Positions 46,263-54,942 of a stretch of 64,000 bases of DNA are shown piece after piece (positions within the stretch are counted from its first letter, which is position 1; every line of letters begins with the position of its first letter). Location: contig NZ_JABASU010000009.1 of assembly GCF_016107555.1 (NCBI RefSeq), positions 26,823 through 90,822 on the forward strand, given 5' to 3'. The notes beneath the pieces were generated by a model, which was given only the letters and a program-made list of their open reading frames with translations, searched no databases and had not been told where the DNA came from. Origin of the DNA: Psychrobacter celer (lineage in GTDB: Bacteria > Pseudomonadota > Gammaproteobacteria > Pseudomonadales > Moraxellaceae). Made by a program: the position numbers and the translations under genes.

Positions 46263-46998
46263 ATACGTCATTCATAATAAGAACTTTATCAAAGCTTTAT
46301 CATAGCGCCTTGCCTTTGCAGGGCGCTTTTATGTCAGCGCCCTTATCTTTAGATCTTTTTATTACTTACTATTGCTTGATGCATGAATGACGGCTTATCT
46401 GTCTCGTTACTATCTATTTATCCGCTTTGACCTCACAGAATTTTTACTCAATCTTTATTCTATGTTATCGTCACTATTGACGAATCGCCTTCGCCAGCCA
46501 TTTATCTTTCAAATAAGCTGCCGCGCCAGACAACACCCTCACAGCCCATCCCTATTTGATGACCATTTAACTTATTTCACTTGCAACACATCTTATTTGA
46601 TTAATCAAATTTATATATGTACTAAGAAGTTCTAGTATAATAATATCGATTTACGTTGTAGTTATGTTAATTTATTGCCGGAATATGTCAATTGCCATTC
46701 TGTTGCTTTAATTAAAGGAAACATTCGTTAAAACAACAGAATATCGTCGTTTTACCATATATATGTTTTATTTGACCTCGTGTGACGGCGAGGCGCACAA
46801 TCAATCGTTTAACCCATTCAAACCAGCATTTTTGATCGTTAAACACCATTGTACAAAGGCCACCATATGTTAGCAGTCAGTAATAGATAGGATAGCACTC
46901 GGCCATATCGCACTCAGTGATTGAGCGCATATCGTTGACAAGGATGTGACTACTTTCTTATAGAACCTTAACTTATATCAAAATTAAGGAAGCTAAAT
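46263..46998. other. Spacer between the two fadD genes
   Basis: 736 bp, clearly AT-richer than the genes around it. After the terminator at 46304 no coding signal is convincing. The length suggests an independent, possibly regulated promoter for the second fadD; AAGGA-like taagga precedes its ATG. Confidence 0.5.
46304..46330 (+). terminator. Rho-independent terminator of the first fadD
   Basis: A 10-bp stem with one T-G pair (46304-46313 with 46318-46327), a 4-nt loop and a short T-run. Confidence 0.75.
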
Positions 46999-48699
46999 AT
47001 GACTACAGATAAGCCTTGGCTTGCTCATTATCCAGCAAACGTACCAAAGAGCATCGACCCTGATCAATACGACAACCTCATCGAGCTATACGAGGAGTGT
47101 TTTAATCGCTTTCGTATGCACCCTATGAGTGTCTGTATGGGCGTGACACACACGTATGATGACGTCGACAAAGCCTCATTGGCCGTCGCCGCATGGCTAC
47201 AGTCGCAGGGAATCCCCAAAGGTAGCGTGGTGGCATTGATGATGCCAAACGTGCCGCAGTATTTGCCCACGATGATCGGTATCTTGCGAGCAGGCTACGT
47301 ATGTACGCCTATCAACCCATTATACACTGGCCGCGAGCTGCGCCATCAGCTCAACGATTCAGGTGCGCAAGTTATCTTTGTGGTAGACAACTTTGCCCAA
47401 GCGCTCGAGCAGGTCATCGAAGAGACGGCCATTAGGCGTATTGTTTTATCCAAAATGGGCGACATGATGGGGCTTAAGGGTATTTTGGTCAATACCGTTA
47501 TCCGTCAAGTCAAACGCTTGGTACCTAAGTACAACCTCAATGATCCTAAATATAATGTCACCAAATTCCCTGATGTTCTAAAAAAAGGCAAGAGTCTACC
47601 GTTTCAGCCCTCAAAAACCAGCTTAAGCCAAACGGCTATCTTGCAATATACTGGTGGTACCACTGGACTATCAAAAGGCGCGGTATTAACTCAGCGTAAC
47701 GTCGTCGCTGCTGCCATGCAGTCAGAAGCATGGTTTCGTCCGGTCACGTCTGAGATCAATGAAGTGTATATCAATATGGTCATGGCGCTGCCGCTGTATC
47801 ATATTTTTGCTTACATGCTTAGCCTGCTTGGCATGCGCTCAGGTTATACCTTTATCTTGGTACCAAATCCGCGTGATATGCCTGGATTTATCAAAACTTT
47901 ATCCAAACAGCCGTTCCATATTTTTCCAGCGGTTAATACTTTGTTTAAAGGCTTGCTTGATCAGCCAAACTTTAAAGACCTAGATTTTAGCTCACTTCGT
48001 CTCTCGCAGGCAGGTGGTATGGCGGCAACCGAACAAACAGCGGCACGTTGGTTAGAAGTGACAGGCTGTCCGATGATTGAAGGTTGGGGTATGACTGAAT
48101 GTGTAGCAGTCGGCACCAACAATATCGTCATTGATCGTAAATTTAATGGTACGATTGGCACGCCTGGTCCAAGCGTTGATATTATTGTTATCGATGAAGA
48201 TGGCAAAGAAGTAGGCGTTAATCAGGCAGGCGAGCTGTGCATCAAAGGTCCAAATGTCATGTCGGGCTACTTTAATAAAGACAGTAGTAGCGACTTTACT
48301 AAAGAGGGTTACTTCCGTACTGGTGATATCGTTAGTATGGATGAAAAAGGCTACTTCACCCTACTCGATCGCAAAAAAGACATGATTTTGGTCTCTGGTT
48401 TTAATGTTTTCCCTAATGAGATTGAGTCTGTCATGTTGGACAGCGACGATATTGTCGACTGTGCGGTGATAGGTATCCCTGATGAGCATCAAGGTGAAGC
48501 GGTCAAAATCTATATCGTGCCTGCAGACAACAATGTCACCAAAGAAGCCATCAAAGAGTTTGCGCTAGACAACTTAACGGGTTATAAGTGCCCGCGTCAT
48601 ATTGAGTTTGTCAGCGAGCTACCAAAGAGTAACGTCGGTAAGGTACTGCGGCAAAAGCTGCGCGAACAGCATCAACTCGACAACCCGCAAACGCTTTAG
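46999..48699 (+). CDS. fadD: Long-chain fatty acid-CoA ligase, second of a tandem pair
   Basis: A 566-aa paralogue of the preceding protein, with the same motifs (YTGGTTGLSKGA, GWGMTEC, YFRTGDIVSMDEKGYF, PKSNVGKVLRQ). The two differ at scattered positions, including the A5 motif (TEC here, TEG in copy 1) and the region after it (NNIV versus ANVI), which could change chain-length preference. Long identical DNA runs near the 3' end, for example more than 60 bp encoding KKDMILVSGFNVFPNEIESV, suggest recent gene conversion. A strong terminator follows. Confidence 0.93.
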   Translation: MTTDKPWLAHYPANVPKSIDPDQYDNLIELYEECFNRFRMHPMSVCMGVTHTYDDVDKASLAVAAWLQSQGIPKGSVVALMMPNVPQYLPTMIGILRAGYVCTPINPLYTGRELRHQLNDSGAQVIFVVDNFAQALEQVIEETAIRRIVLSKMGDMMGLKGILVNTVIRQVKRLVPKYNLNDPKYNVTKFPDVLKKGKSLPFQPSKTSLSQTAILQYTGGTTGLSKGAVLTQRNVVAAAMQSEAWFRPVTSEINEVYINMVMALPLYHIFAYMLSLLGMRSGYTFILVPNPRDMPGFIKTLSKQPFHIFPAVNTLFKGLLDQPNFKDLDFSSLRLSQAGGMAATEQTAARWLEVTGCPMIEGWGMTECVAVGTNNIVIDRKFNGTIGTPGPSVDIIVIDEDGKEVGVNQAGELCIKGPNVMSGYFNKDSSSDFTKEGYFRTGDIVSMDEKGYFTLLDRKKDMILVSGFNVFPNEIESVMLDSDDIVDCAVIGIPDEHQGEAVKIYIVPADNNVTKEAIKEFALDNLTGYKCPRHIEFVSELPKSNVGKVLRQKLREQHQLDNPQTL

Positions 48700-48732
48700 T
48701 CAAAGCGTCTAACACTGCGGATACTGCAGCGT

Positions 48733-48768
48733 AAAAAGCCCTCTATACAGATATAGAGGGCTTTTTTT
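48733..48768. terminator. Bidirectional rho-independent terminator
   Basis: A perfect 15-bp stem (48733-48747 with 48752-48766), a 4-nt loop, T-run on plus and A-run before; it can serve fadD on plus and the SDR gene converging from minus. Confidence 0.9.
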
Positions 48769-48814
48769 GTCTATTTATATTTTTATTGTATTTGCGTTTT
48801 AAGTGAGTGAGATG

Positions 48815-49684
48815 CTAACTGAACTTATTGACCACCTGTAATGGCAGATGCTTCATCGCCTTACCCACCACCGACCACGGCAAGCTTGGTACACAGGCTT
48901 CTTCTACCTCAGCCTCAATGGCGGCAACGATGGCTTTGGTGCCCGTTTCGGCATTGACCTCAAACGGCAGCGGTTTGGCGTTTTCATTGATCTCGGTACG
49001 CACATAGCCTGGATAAATCGTAGACACCTGAATGGGCAGATTGGTAAGTAGCATATCAGCACGAATACCCTCTGCAAGATGCGCCAGCCCCGCTTTGCTT
49101 GCACCATACGCCGTTAGGTGTTTGGGCAAACCACGCATAGCCGACATACTAGAGATCACCACCAAGTGACCGCTGTTTTGTGCGCGAAAGATATTCATCG
49201 CCGCTTCACACTGTGCCAGCGCGGATATAAAATTGATCTCGACTGTATGACGGTTGGTTTCAAAACGGCCTTTACCAATACGGCGGCTATCTCCCACACC
49301 CGCATTGACGACCACACGGTCGATACCATCGAAGTCCGCAGCAAAGGCATCAAACACTGAAAATATCTCGTCATAGTTGCTCACATCCAAAGCGCGATAC
49401 TCGACCCGAATGTCCGGATACTCTGCCACTAGCTCTGAGGTTAAACGCTCTAGGCGATCGGTACGGCGCGCACAAATCGCCAAATTATAACCAAGCTTGG
49501 CAAAGAGTCTGGCCATCCCTTCACCCAAGCCTGAGCTGGCTCCTGTGATGAGTACGGTTTTGCCGCGCCCGACTTGTTGTTTGCTGCGTTTTTTTAGATA
49601 CCGATCTGGGTATAGCGCGCTTAATATCTGCCGCTTGCGCTGCGCGGCGTTTTGCTTGACGACCTTTAAAATATGATTTTGCAT
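48815..49684 (-). CDS. Short-chain dehydrogenase/reductase
   Basis: A 289-aa SDR with NAD(P)-binding TGASSGLGEG after a basic N-terminal extension of about 40 residues, ICARRTDRL (Arg after the second strand favours NADP), VVNAGVG, the catalytic Ser in VISSMSAM and YGASKAGL with the Tyr/Lys pair. The fold is clear and the substrate is not. It is the last of a minus-strand series after acyl-CoA dehydrogenase, APH kinase and histidine phosphatase, so an oxo- or hydroxy-acyl substrate is plausible. AAGGACTGTCT precedes the ATG. Confidence 0.88.
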   Translation of the reverse strand: MQNHILKVVKQNAAQRKRQILSALYPDRYLKKRSKQQVGRGKTVLITGASSGLGEGMARLFAKLGYNLAICARRTDRLERLTSELVAEYPDIRVEYRALDVSNYDEIFSVFDAFAADFDGIDRVVVNAGVGDSRRIGKGRFETNRHTVEINFISALAQCEAAMNIFRAQNSGHLVVISSMSAMRGLPKHLTAYGASKAGLAHLAEGIRADMLLTNLPIQVSTIYPGYVRTEINENAKPLPFEVNAETGTKAIVAAIEAEVEEACVPSLPWSVVGKAMKHLPLQVVNKFS

Positions 49685-49843
49685 AGACAGTCCTTGATAT
49701 CTTATAATAAAATAGCGCTTGTTTTATCATCAGACAAGATAAGCGGATGATACGCGGCGATCATAGAGGATGGCATTCGTCCTTAGCCGCAGCCGCGAGC
49801 GCTGTTGTCCTACTATAGCGTATCCGTGCCGTCAGATACCAGC

Positions 49844-50608
49844 TTATCGCCACGTCACAAACCCTTTGCCTGCTGAAAACAGGTGACTATACTCATTTAA
49901 AGACAGCAAACGCGTTCGCTCATTTTTAAACGTGATCGCCGTCACCCCAGTATTGACCAGACTTTTATTAATCTGATAAGCCGTTGAGCTGCCCTGCTTT
50001 AATAGCTGAGCTGTGATGGCCGCGATCACGCCACCTGAGGTAAAAACCAGCACCGTACTGTCACGATTTAGGCTCATATCCACCACTTTTTGTCGTACCT
50101 GCTCGAGCGCCAACTGGGCGCGGTCGTTGAACTGTGGCCAGCTCTCTAGATAGTCATCATCGCACTCGCCGCCATGCCAGCGCTGCATCGCTTGATCAAA
50201 CAGCTCGGCCAAACGCTTAGATGGGACCTCTGCTTGCGCAATCTCGGCCGCGATTGCCGCGCGATTGCCAAAAGCTGGATGAGACTTCATCAAGACGTCT
50301 TGATGATTAAACTCATCAAACTGCGGCAAGACATAGCGATCCGTATTGTCTAAGTCAATGGCGGATACGAGCGGCGGCGTTTGGTTTTGATCCCTGCCCG
50401 CAAAAGACTGGTAGCGTTGCCAAAAATGCCGCGCTGAGTCTTGCTGCCTGACCAAGCTGCCGGTAAAGATGGCATCGATAGGGCGCTGGGTGTTTGCATA
50501 ATGCTCACCTAACATCTGCGCCTGAATACCGCCCAGCTCTGAGAGCTGATCGTAGTTTGCTTGCCCAAAGGACGCCTGACCATGACGTGCCAGAAGTATG
50601 GTGGTCAT
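49844..50608 (-). CDS. Histidine phosphatase family protein
   Basis: A 254-aa branch of the phosphoglycerate-mutase superfamily. RHGQASFG gives the catalytic His9 in the RHG motif; the second His region is not a clear canonical match, but VLVFTSGGVIAAITAQLL corresponds to the usual second catalytic block with Ser/Gly in place of the common THG. That substitution raises doubt about full phosphatase activity. It sits between a kinase gene (APH) and an SDR gene, all facing the same way, so it may remove phosphate from an acyl intermediate. AAGGCAG precedes the ATG. Confidence 0.8.
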   Translation of the reverse strand: MTTILLARHGQASFGQANYDQLSELGGIQAQMLGEHYANTQRPIDAIFTGSLVRQQDSARHFWQRYQSFAGRDQNQTPPLVSAIDLDNTDRYVLPQFDEFNHQDVLMKSHPAFGNRAAIAAEIAQAEVPSKRLAELFDQAMQRWHGGECDDDYLESWPQFNDRAQLALEQVRQKVVDMSLNRDSTVLVFTSGGVIAAITAQLLKQGSSTAYQINKSLVNTGVTAITFKNERTRLLSLNEYSHLFSAGKGFVTWR

Positions 50609-50664
50609 AAAATACTGCCTTTTGTTATTAATCCAACGGTATTTGTTTGCGGCGTATCAGCGCG

Positions 50665-51948
50665 TTACTCGTCCACCGATGACGACGTCTGGGTAAAGTA
50701 ACTTTTTGGTAAGATACTTTTGACAATTTTTTGTACAGGACTGGGTAGCTGTGCGATGGTAGCAGCATCGACGCCCATGTCTGCTAAATGCGGCTGCACG
50801 TGACTGGTAAACAACGCCTCGCCCTCATACTGAGCGATCAGCTTTAAGCACTTGGCATGCAAGACATGGACGATAATCCAAAAGTTTTTAAAGGCAGGGT
50901 TGGTGGTTTGTTTATGATAATAGCGATAATAAATTTGCTGTACGATACCCGCTAAGCGAAACAACCCAAACACCTCATAAAACGTCCAGTTGTCTATCTG
51001 TAGGCCCGTACGCTCCAGATAATAATCCACCACTTCCTCACGGGTCATCATGCCCTTTAAATGCGTGGGCTGACGGCGGGACTGCTGCATGATCATGTTA
51101 TCGTCGGCTTCTATCCAGTAAGCCAAAGCACTGCCCAAATCCATCAACGGATCGCCCAAAGTCGCCATTTCCCAATCGAGCACACCAATGACTTTGGTTG
51201 GATCCGTGGCATCTAAGATCACATTATCAAAGCGCCAGTCGTTGTGAATCAAGCAAGTTTTACTATCGGCAGGTGTGTGCTTAGTCAGCCATTGACGCAC
51301 CAACGCAAAGCTTGGCACATTGGGTGTTTTGGCTTTGACATAGCGCTTATCCCAGCCTGTCACTTGGCGCTCGCAGTAGCCCTCACCGCGGCCAAGCTCG
51401 ACCAAGTCAGGATGCGCGCTATAGTCTACTTGATGTAGATCAATCAAGGCGTCGATGACATTGGTGCATAATGCGCGTGTTTGCGCTTCATCTAACTCAA
51501 TCCCTTTGGGCAGATTGGCACGCGGAATGATGCCTTCCATACGCTCCATGACATAAAAATCCGCTCCGATGACTGACTCATCGGTACATAGCGCCACCAT
51601 ATTTGGCACATAAGGGTAAGCGTCTTTTAAGGCTTTTTGTACCGTGTACTCACGCACCATGTCATGCGCCGACTTGGCTTTGGTGCCTTTTGGCGGACGA
51701 CGTAAGATCAAATCTTGCTCTGCACCCGTGCCTTCATATTGTAGCCGGTACGTCCAGTTTGATGCGCCGCCTGAAAACTGAGTGACTGTTGGCTCGCCTT
51801 TTATATCAACGCCCTGCTCGCGTAGCCAGTCGCTGACCGCGTGAGCATCCAGCTCTTCGCCTTCGCGCACTGCGCCGCCTTTATCTAGGACGTTGCTCGG
51901 TGACTGGTCATCGTTGTCAGTAGAGTTGGCATGAGTATCAGTAGCCAT
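50665..51948 (-). CDS. APH-type phosphotransferase, ACAD11-kinase-like
   Basis: A 427-aa protein-kinase-like fold of the aminoglycoside phosphotransferase family. QFSGGASNWTYRL is the nucleotide loop, FYVMERMEG the hinge, HNDWRFDNVIL the catalytic loop (Asp base, Asn metal ligand) and VLDWEMATLGDPLMDL the metal motif. These segments resemble the kinase half of mammalian ACAD10/11 and bacterial LvaA, which phosphorylate hydroxyacyl-CoA, far more than antibiotic kinases. The adjacent gene upstream encodes an ACAD10/11-like acyl-CoA dehydrogenase, which supports that reading. AAGGAACATCTT precedes the ATG. Confidence 0.85.
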   Translation of the reverse strand: MATDTHANSTDNDDQSPSNVLDKGGAVREGEELDAHAVSDWLREQGVDIKGEPTVTQFSGGASNWTYRLQYEGTGAEQDLILRRPPKGTKAKSAHDMVREYTVQKALKDAYPYVPNMVALCTDESVIGADFYVMERMEGIIPRANLPKGIELDEAQTRALCTNVIDALIDLHQVDYSAHPDLVELGRGEGYCERQVTGWDKRYVKAKTPNVPSFALVRQWLTKHTPADSKTCLIHNDWRFDNVILDATDPTKVIGVLDWEMATLGDPLMDLGSALAYWIEADDNMIMQQSRRQPTHLKGMMTREEVVDYYLERTGLQIDNWTFYEVFGLFRLAGIVQQIYYRYYHKQTTNPAFKNFWIIVHVLHAKCLKLIAQYEGEALFTSHVQPHLADMGVDAATIAQLPSPVQKIVKSILPKSYFTQTSSSVDE

Positions 51949-51995
51949 AAGATGTTCCTTATCATGTGGTCAATTAAAGTAATCAATCATTACGG

Positions 51996-52102
51996 TAAGG
52001 CAGCTGCATTATCGTCGCTTTGCGCCTTGTCTAGCACCATTTTAGCGATTAGCAGTGCCTATTTGTGAATGTTCAACACGTTATGAATGTGCAACGCGCC
52101 CT
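51996..52102 (-). repeat. Partial family B element, inverted
   Basis: The reverse complement of the left ~85 bp of the 38.2-kb element is present (taaggca ... gtgcctatttgtgaatgttc). The terminal repeat is duplicated with changes (gtgaatgttcaacacg then tgaatgtgcaacgcgccct). The right half of the element is missing. It lies between the acyl-CoA dehydrogenase and the APH kinase genes and so splits that gene group. Confidence 0.75.
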
Positions 52103-52111
52103 ACTCTTATA

Positions 52112-53380
52112 TTAAGATTTAGCAGGTTTCGACGAGCGGCTAAAACCTTGACGCTTCAGCTCAAGTTTGGCAATCATGGTTTTATGCACTTCATCAGGGC
52201 CGTCAGCTAGACGCAGCGCGCGAGCTTGTGCATAAAATGACGGCAACATCGTGTCTTGGCACACACCCATACCGCCATAGATTTGAATCGCCATATCGAC
52301 CACTTCTTGCAATACTGTGGGTGCGACGACCTTTATCGCAGAGATTTCAGTGAGTGCCGCTTTGGTGCCTTGGGCATCCATTTTTTGCGCCGCGTATAGT
52401 GTCAATAAGCGTGCTTGGTCAATCTTAACCCGAGCATCACTGATACGCTCAAAGTTACCGCCCAGCTGGATTAGTGGCTTACCAAAAGCCGTCCGTGCCA
52501 TGCCGCGTTTGACAGCCAGCTCCAACGACTTCTCAGCCGCACCGATACAGCGCATACAGTGATGAATGCGGCCTGGTCCTAAGCGGCCTTGGGCTATCTC
52601 AAAGCCCATACCCGGCCCGCCGATAAAGTGACTGGCTGGCACACGCACATCATTAAAGCTGACCTCTCCATGACCATGCGGCGCATCATAATCACCAAAT
52701 ACTTTGAGCATACGCTCGATTTTGACGCCAGCGGTTTTTGCCGGTACTAGTACCATCGAGTGCTGATGGTGACGGTCTTTATTCTCATCAGGGGTATAGG
52801 CCATGACGATTAATACATCGACCGCAGGATCACCCAGACCTGACGACCACCACTTACTGCCATTGATGACGATTTCGTCACCTTCGACCACCGCCGTCGC
52901 TTGCATATTGGTCGCGTCACTGGAAGCCACCTCAGGCTCGGTCATACAAAACACCGAGCGCGTCTTACCTTCTAACAACGGCGTAAGCCACTGGTCTTGC
53001 TGCTCTTTTGAGCCATAGCGCCATAACAACTCCATATTGCCACTATCAGGTGCATTGCAATTGAATACATAAGGCGCCAGCAAACTGCGGCCCGTCAGCT
53101 CAGCAATCGGCGCATAGTCGGTGACAGACAAGCCAGCACCCAGCTCATCGTCTGGCAAAAACAGGTTCCATAATCCAGCGTCACGTGCTTGCTTACGCAA
53201 GCTCTCGTATTTTTCGGGCCACTGCCATGTGGTCCAGTCACCATCAGGGTTTTGTGCATGACAATCTTGCCAAAACTGCGCTTCTATTGGCTCGATATGG
53301 GTTTCGATGAACGCTTTGACTTTGGCATGCATGGCCTGACCATGCTCTGTTGCGGTAAACATCAGGGTTTGACTAGACAT
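52112..53380 (-). CDS. Acyl-CoA dehydrogenase, ACAD10/11-like
   Basis: A flavin-dependent dehydrogenase of 422 aa. FCMTEPEVASSDATNMQ and WWSSGLGDP are the FAD/substrate motifs; QHSMVLVP, QGRLGPGRIHHCMR, IYGGMGVCQD and the C-terminal RLADGPDEVH closely follow the dehydrogenase half of ACAD10/11. In that group the enzyme works on phosphorylated 4-hydroxyacyl-CoA supplied by the linked kinase. It is the first gene of the minus-strand series and is followed by the APH kinase gene after a 163-bp gap holding a partial repeat. AAGGAAGTCACT precedes the ATG. Confidence 0.92.
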   Translation of the reverse strand: MSSQTLMFTATEHGQAMHAKVKAFIETHIEPIEAQFWQDCHAQNPDGDWTTWQWPEKYESLRKQARDAGLWNLFLPDDELGAGLSVTDYAPIAELTGRSLLAPYVFNCNAPDSGNMELLWRYGSKEQQDQWLTPLLEGKTRSVFCMTEPEVASSDATNMQATAVVEGDEIVINGSKWWSSGLGDPAVDVLIVMAYTPDENKDRHHQHSMVLVPAKTAGVKIERMLKVFGDYDAPHGHGEVSFNDVRVPASHFIGGPGMGFEIAQGRLGPGRIHHCMRCIGAAEKSLELAVKRGMARTAFGKPLIQLGGNFERISDARVKIDQARLLTLYAAQKMDAQGTKAALTEISAIKVVAPTVLQEVVDMAIQIYGGMGVCQDTMLPSFYAQARALRLADGPDEVHKTMIAKLELKRQGFSRSSKPAKS

Positions 53381-53518
53381 AGTGACTTCCTTTTCTCTAC
53401 TTATGGTTAATGACTCTTATAAATTTCACATCGAAATTTTAATAAAACATTATAGTGTACGTACGTATACTCTCTTTTGTCCGCTACATTTATAACACAG
53501 TGATTATCAATAAACAGC

Positions 53519-53552
53519 AAAAAAGGCGCGACCAGCTAGGCCACGCCTTTTA
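53519..53552 (-). terminator. Probable terminator of the SohB-like gene
   Basis: On the minus strand an imperfect stem (ggcgtggcc / ggtcgcgcc, loop tagct) is flanked by A and T runs, about 75 bp after the SohB-like stop. Confidence 0.6.
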
Positions 53553-53627
53553 CAAAACACAAACACTTCATCAGTCAATCATAAAGCCTGCAGAGCTGAA
53601 GACCAAACAACCTTTTGATATTTCATG

Positions 53628-54602
53628 TTATTTTAGGATATTTAAACGACTGTTTAATTCAAAGCGCGCCAAGGCATCTGGCAGCTTGTCGAGCGCCACA
53701 TGTAGAGTCGCCTCTGCTGCTTGCGCCAGTCCCAGCTTTTCTGCAAGCGTTGGTTTTTGCCTTGAATGCAGGGCATACACCTCACTGTCTTCCATCCGTG
53801 CCAAGATATAGCTGTCGGAGGTTTGTAGCTCATCGACCAAGTTTAGCGTCAAGGCATCTTCACCATACCAGTGCTCGCCTGTTGCGACTTTTTCTAAGTC
53901 TAGAGCTGGACGGTAAGTGTTGACAAAATGCTTAAACAGCGCATGCGTCTGCTCAAGCTCTTCTTGATACTTGGCGCGGTCTTCGGCGTCGTTTTCACCA
54001 AATACCGTTACGGTACGTTTGTAGTCGCCAGCGGTAAACATCTCATAATCGACATCGTGATTTTTGAGCCATTTATGAAAGTTTGGCAATTGAGAGACCA
54101 CCCCGATCGAGCCGATCACAGCAAACGGAGCAGCCACCACTTTATCAGCCACACAAGCCATCATATAACCACCACTCGCCGCGACTTTATCAACACAGAC
54201 AGTCAGATTTAGACCGGCATCTTTTAGACGAACCAACTGTGCCGCAGCCAACCCATAACCATGCACCAAGCCGCCGCCCGACTCTAGACGCACCACTACT
54301 TCATCACCCTTGTTGGCGGTGCTAATCAGTGTGCTAATCTCTTCACGCAGATGCTTGACGGCTGTGGCCTTGATATCTCCATCAAAGTCCAGCACAAAGA
54401 CCTGTGGTTTGCTTTCGTTGTTTTTTTTCTTATTTTTTGCCTTTAGCGCTTGTTTGGCTTTTTTTGCCATGGTCTTTTTGAACTGCTTGAGGGCGGCCTT
54501 GCCTTGCGTGGCTTCCATTAAATCTTCACGGCGCTGCTTTTGCGCTTCGTTTAGATGGCGTACTTTTAGCTCGATAGGATTTTTGGGTGGATGAAATAGC
54601 AT
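53628..54602 (-). CDS. sohB: SohB-like S49 peptidase lacking the N-terminal membrane anchor
   Basis: A SppA/SohB-family serine peptidase. VLDFDGDIKA, RLESGGGLVHGYGLAAAQL, VDKVAASGGYMMACVADKVVA (catalytic Ser), VIGSIGVV and GDYKRTVTVFGEN (catalytic Lys) closely follow E. coli SohB. The family's N-terminal transmembrane segment (~30 residues) is missing: this protein starts MLFHPPKN and then a very basic helical stretch. I chose the ATG at 54602 because GAGGA lies 10 nt upstream; an ATG three codons earlier is too close to it. TGA stands in frame five codons above, so no longer form is possible. Anchoring may differ or be lost. Confidence 0.87.
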   Translation of the reverse strand: MLFHPPKNPIELKVRHLNEAQKQRREDLMEATQGKAALKQFKKTMAKKAKQALKAKNKKKNNESKPQVFVLDFDGDIKATAVKHLREEISTLISTANKGDEVVVRLESGGGLVHGYGLAAAQLVRLKDAGLNLTVCVDKVAASGGYMMACVADKVVAAPFAVIGSIGVVSQLPNFHKWLKNHDVDYEMFTAGDYKRTVTVFGENDAEDRAKYQEELEQTHALFKHFVNTYRPALDLEKVATGEHWYGEDALTLNLVDELQTSDSYILARMEDSEVYALHSRQKPTLAEKLGLAQAAEATLHVALDKLPDALARFELNSRLNILK

Positions 54603-54611
54603 GATGGTCAT

Positions 54612-54942
54612 TTCCTCAAGTCGGTAGATATGTCAGTAGATATAATGATAACGTTGCTGTTATTAATGTGCAGCTGATATGTGCCCGATTGGCCGTATTT
54701 TCAAGCACGATGACATTATTTAACGTAGATACTCTGGCAACCGCTAGTTGTATAACAATGCCAGATTAGGCATAATATGCGTTTACATCAAATTACTGCA
54801 GCCTGCGCGATGACCATTTGTCTGAATCGCGTATTTGTGCTTTTTTGCACAGTGCCTATTCGCACAGTGCCTAACTGGCGCCATGCCAATGATGGCTGCA
54901 TTATTATATTTCGAACTGGGCTGACAACTGGATAATTATATT
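54612..54942. other. Divergent spacer between the SohB-like gene and aspS
   Basis: 331 bp. It contains a 12-bp direct repeat gcacagtgccta at 54847-54858 and 54862-54873, about 70 bp before the aspS start. The aspS ribosome binding site is weak (gga at 54931). No ORF was supported. Confidence 0.5.

Noticed and set aside
46387..46635. 82-codon open frame between the two fadD genes
   Set aside because: AT-rich region, no ribosome binding site, no recognisable motif; likely chance.
50665..51948. Aminoglycoside resistance kinase
   Set aside because: Although in the APH fold family, motifs and neighbours match the acyl-CoA-linked kinase group.
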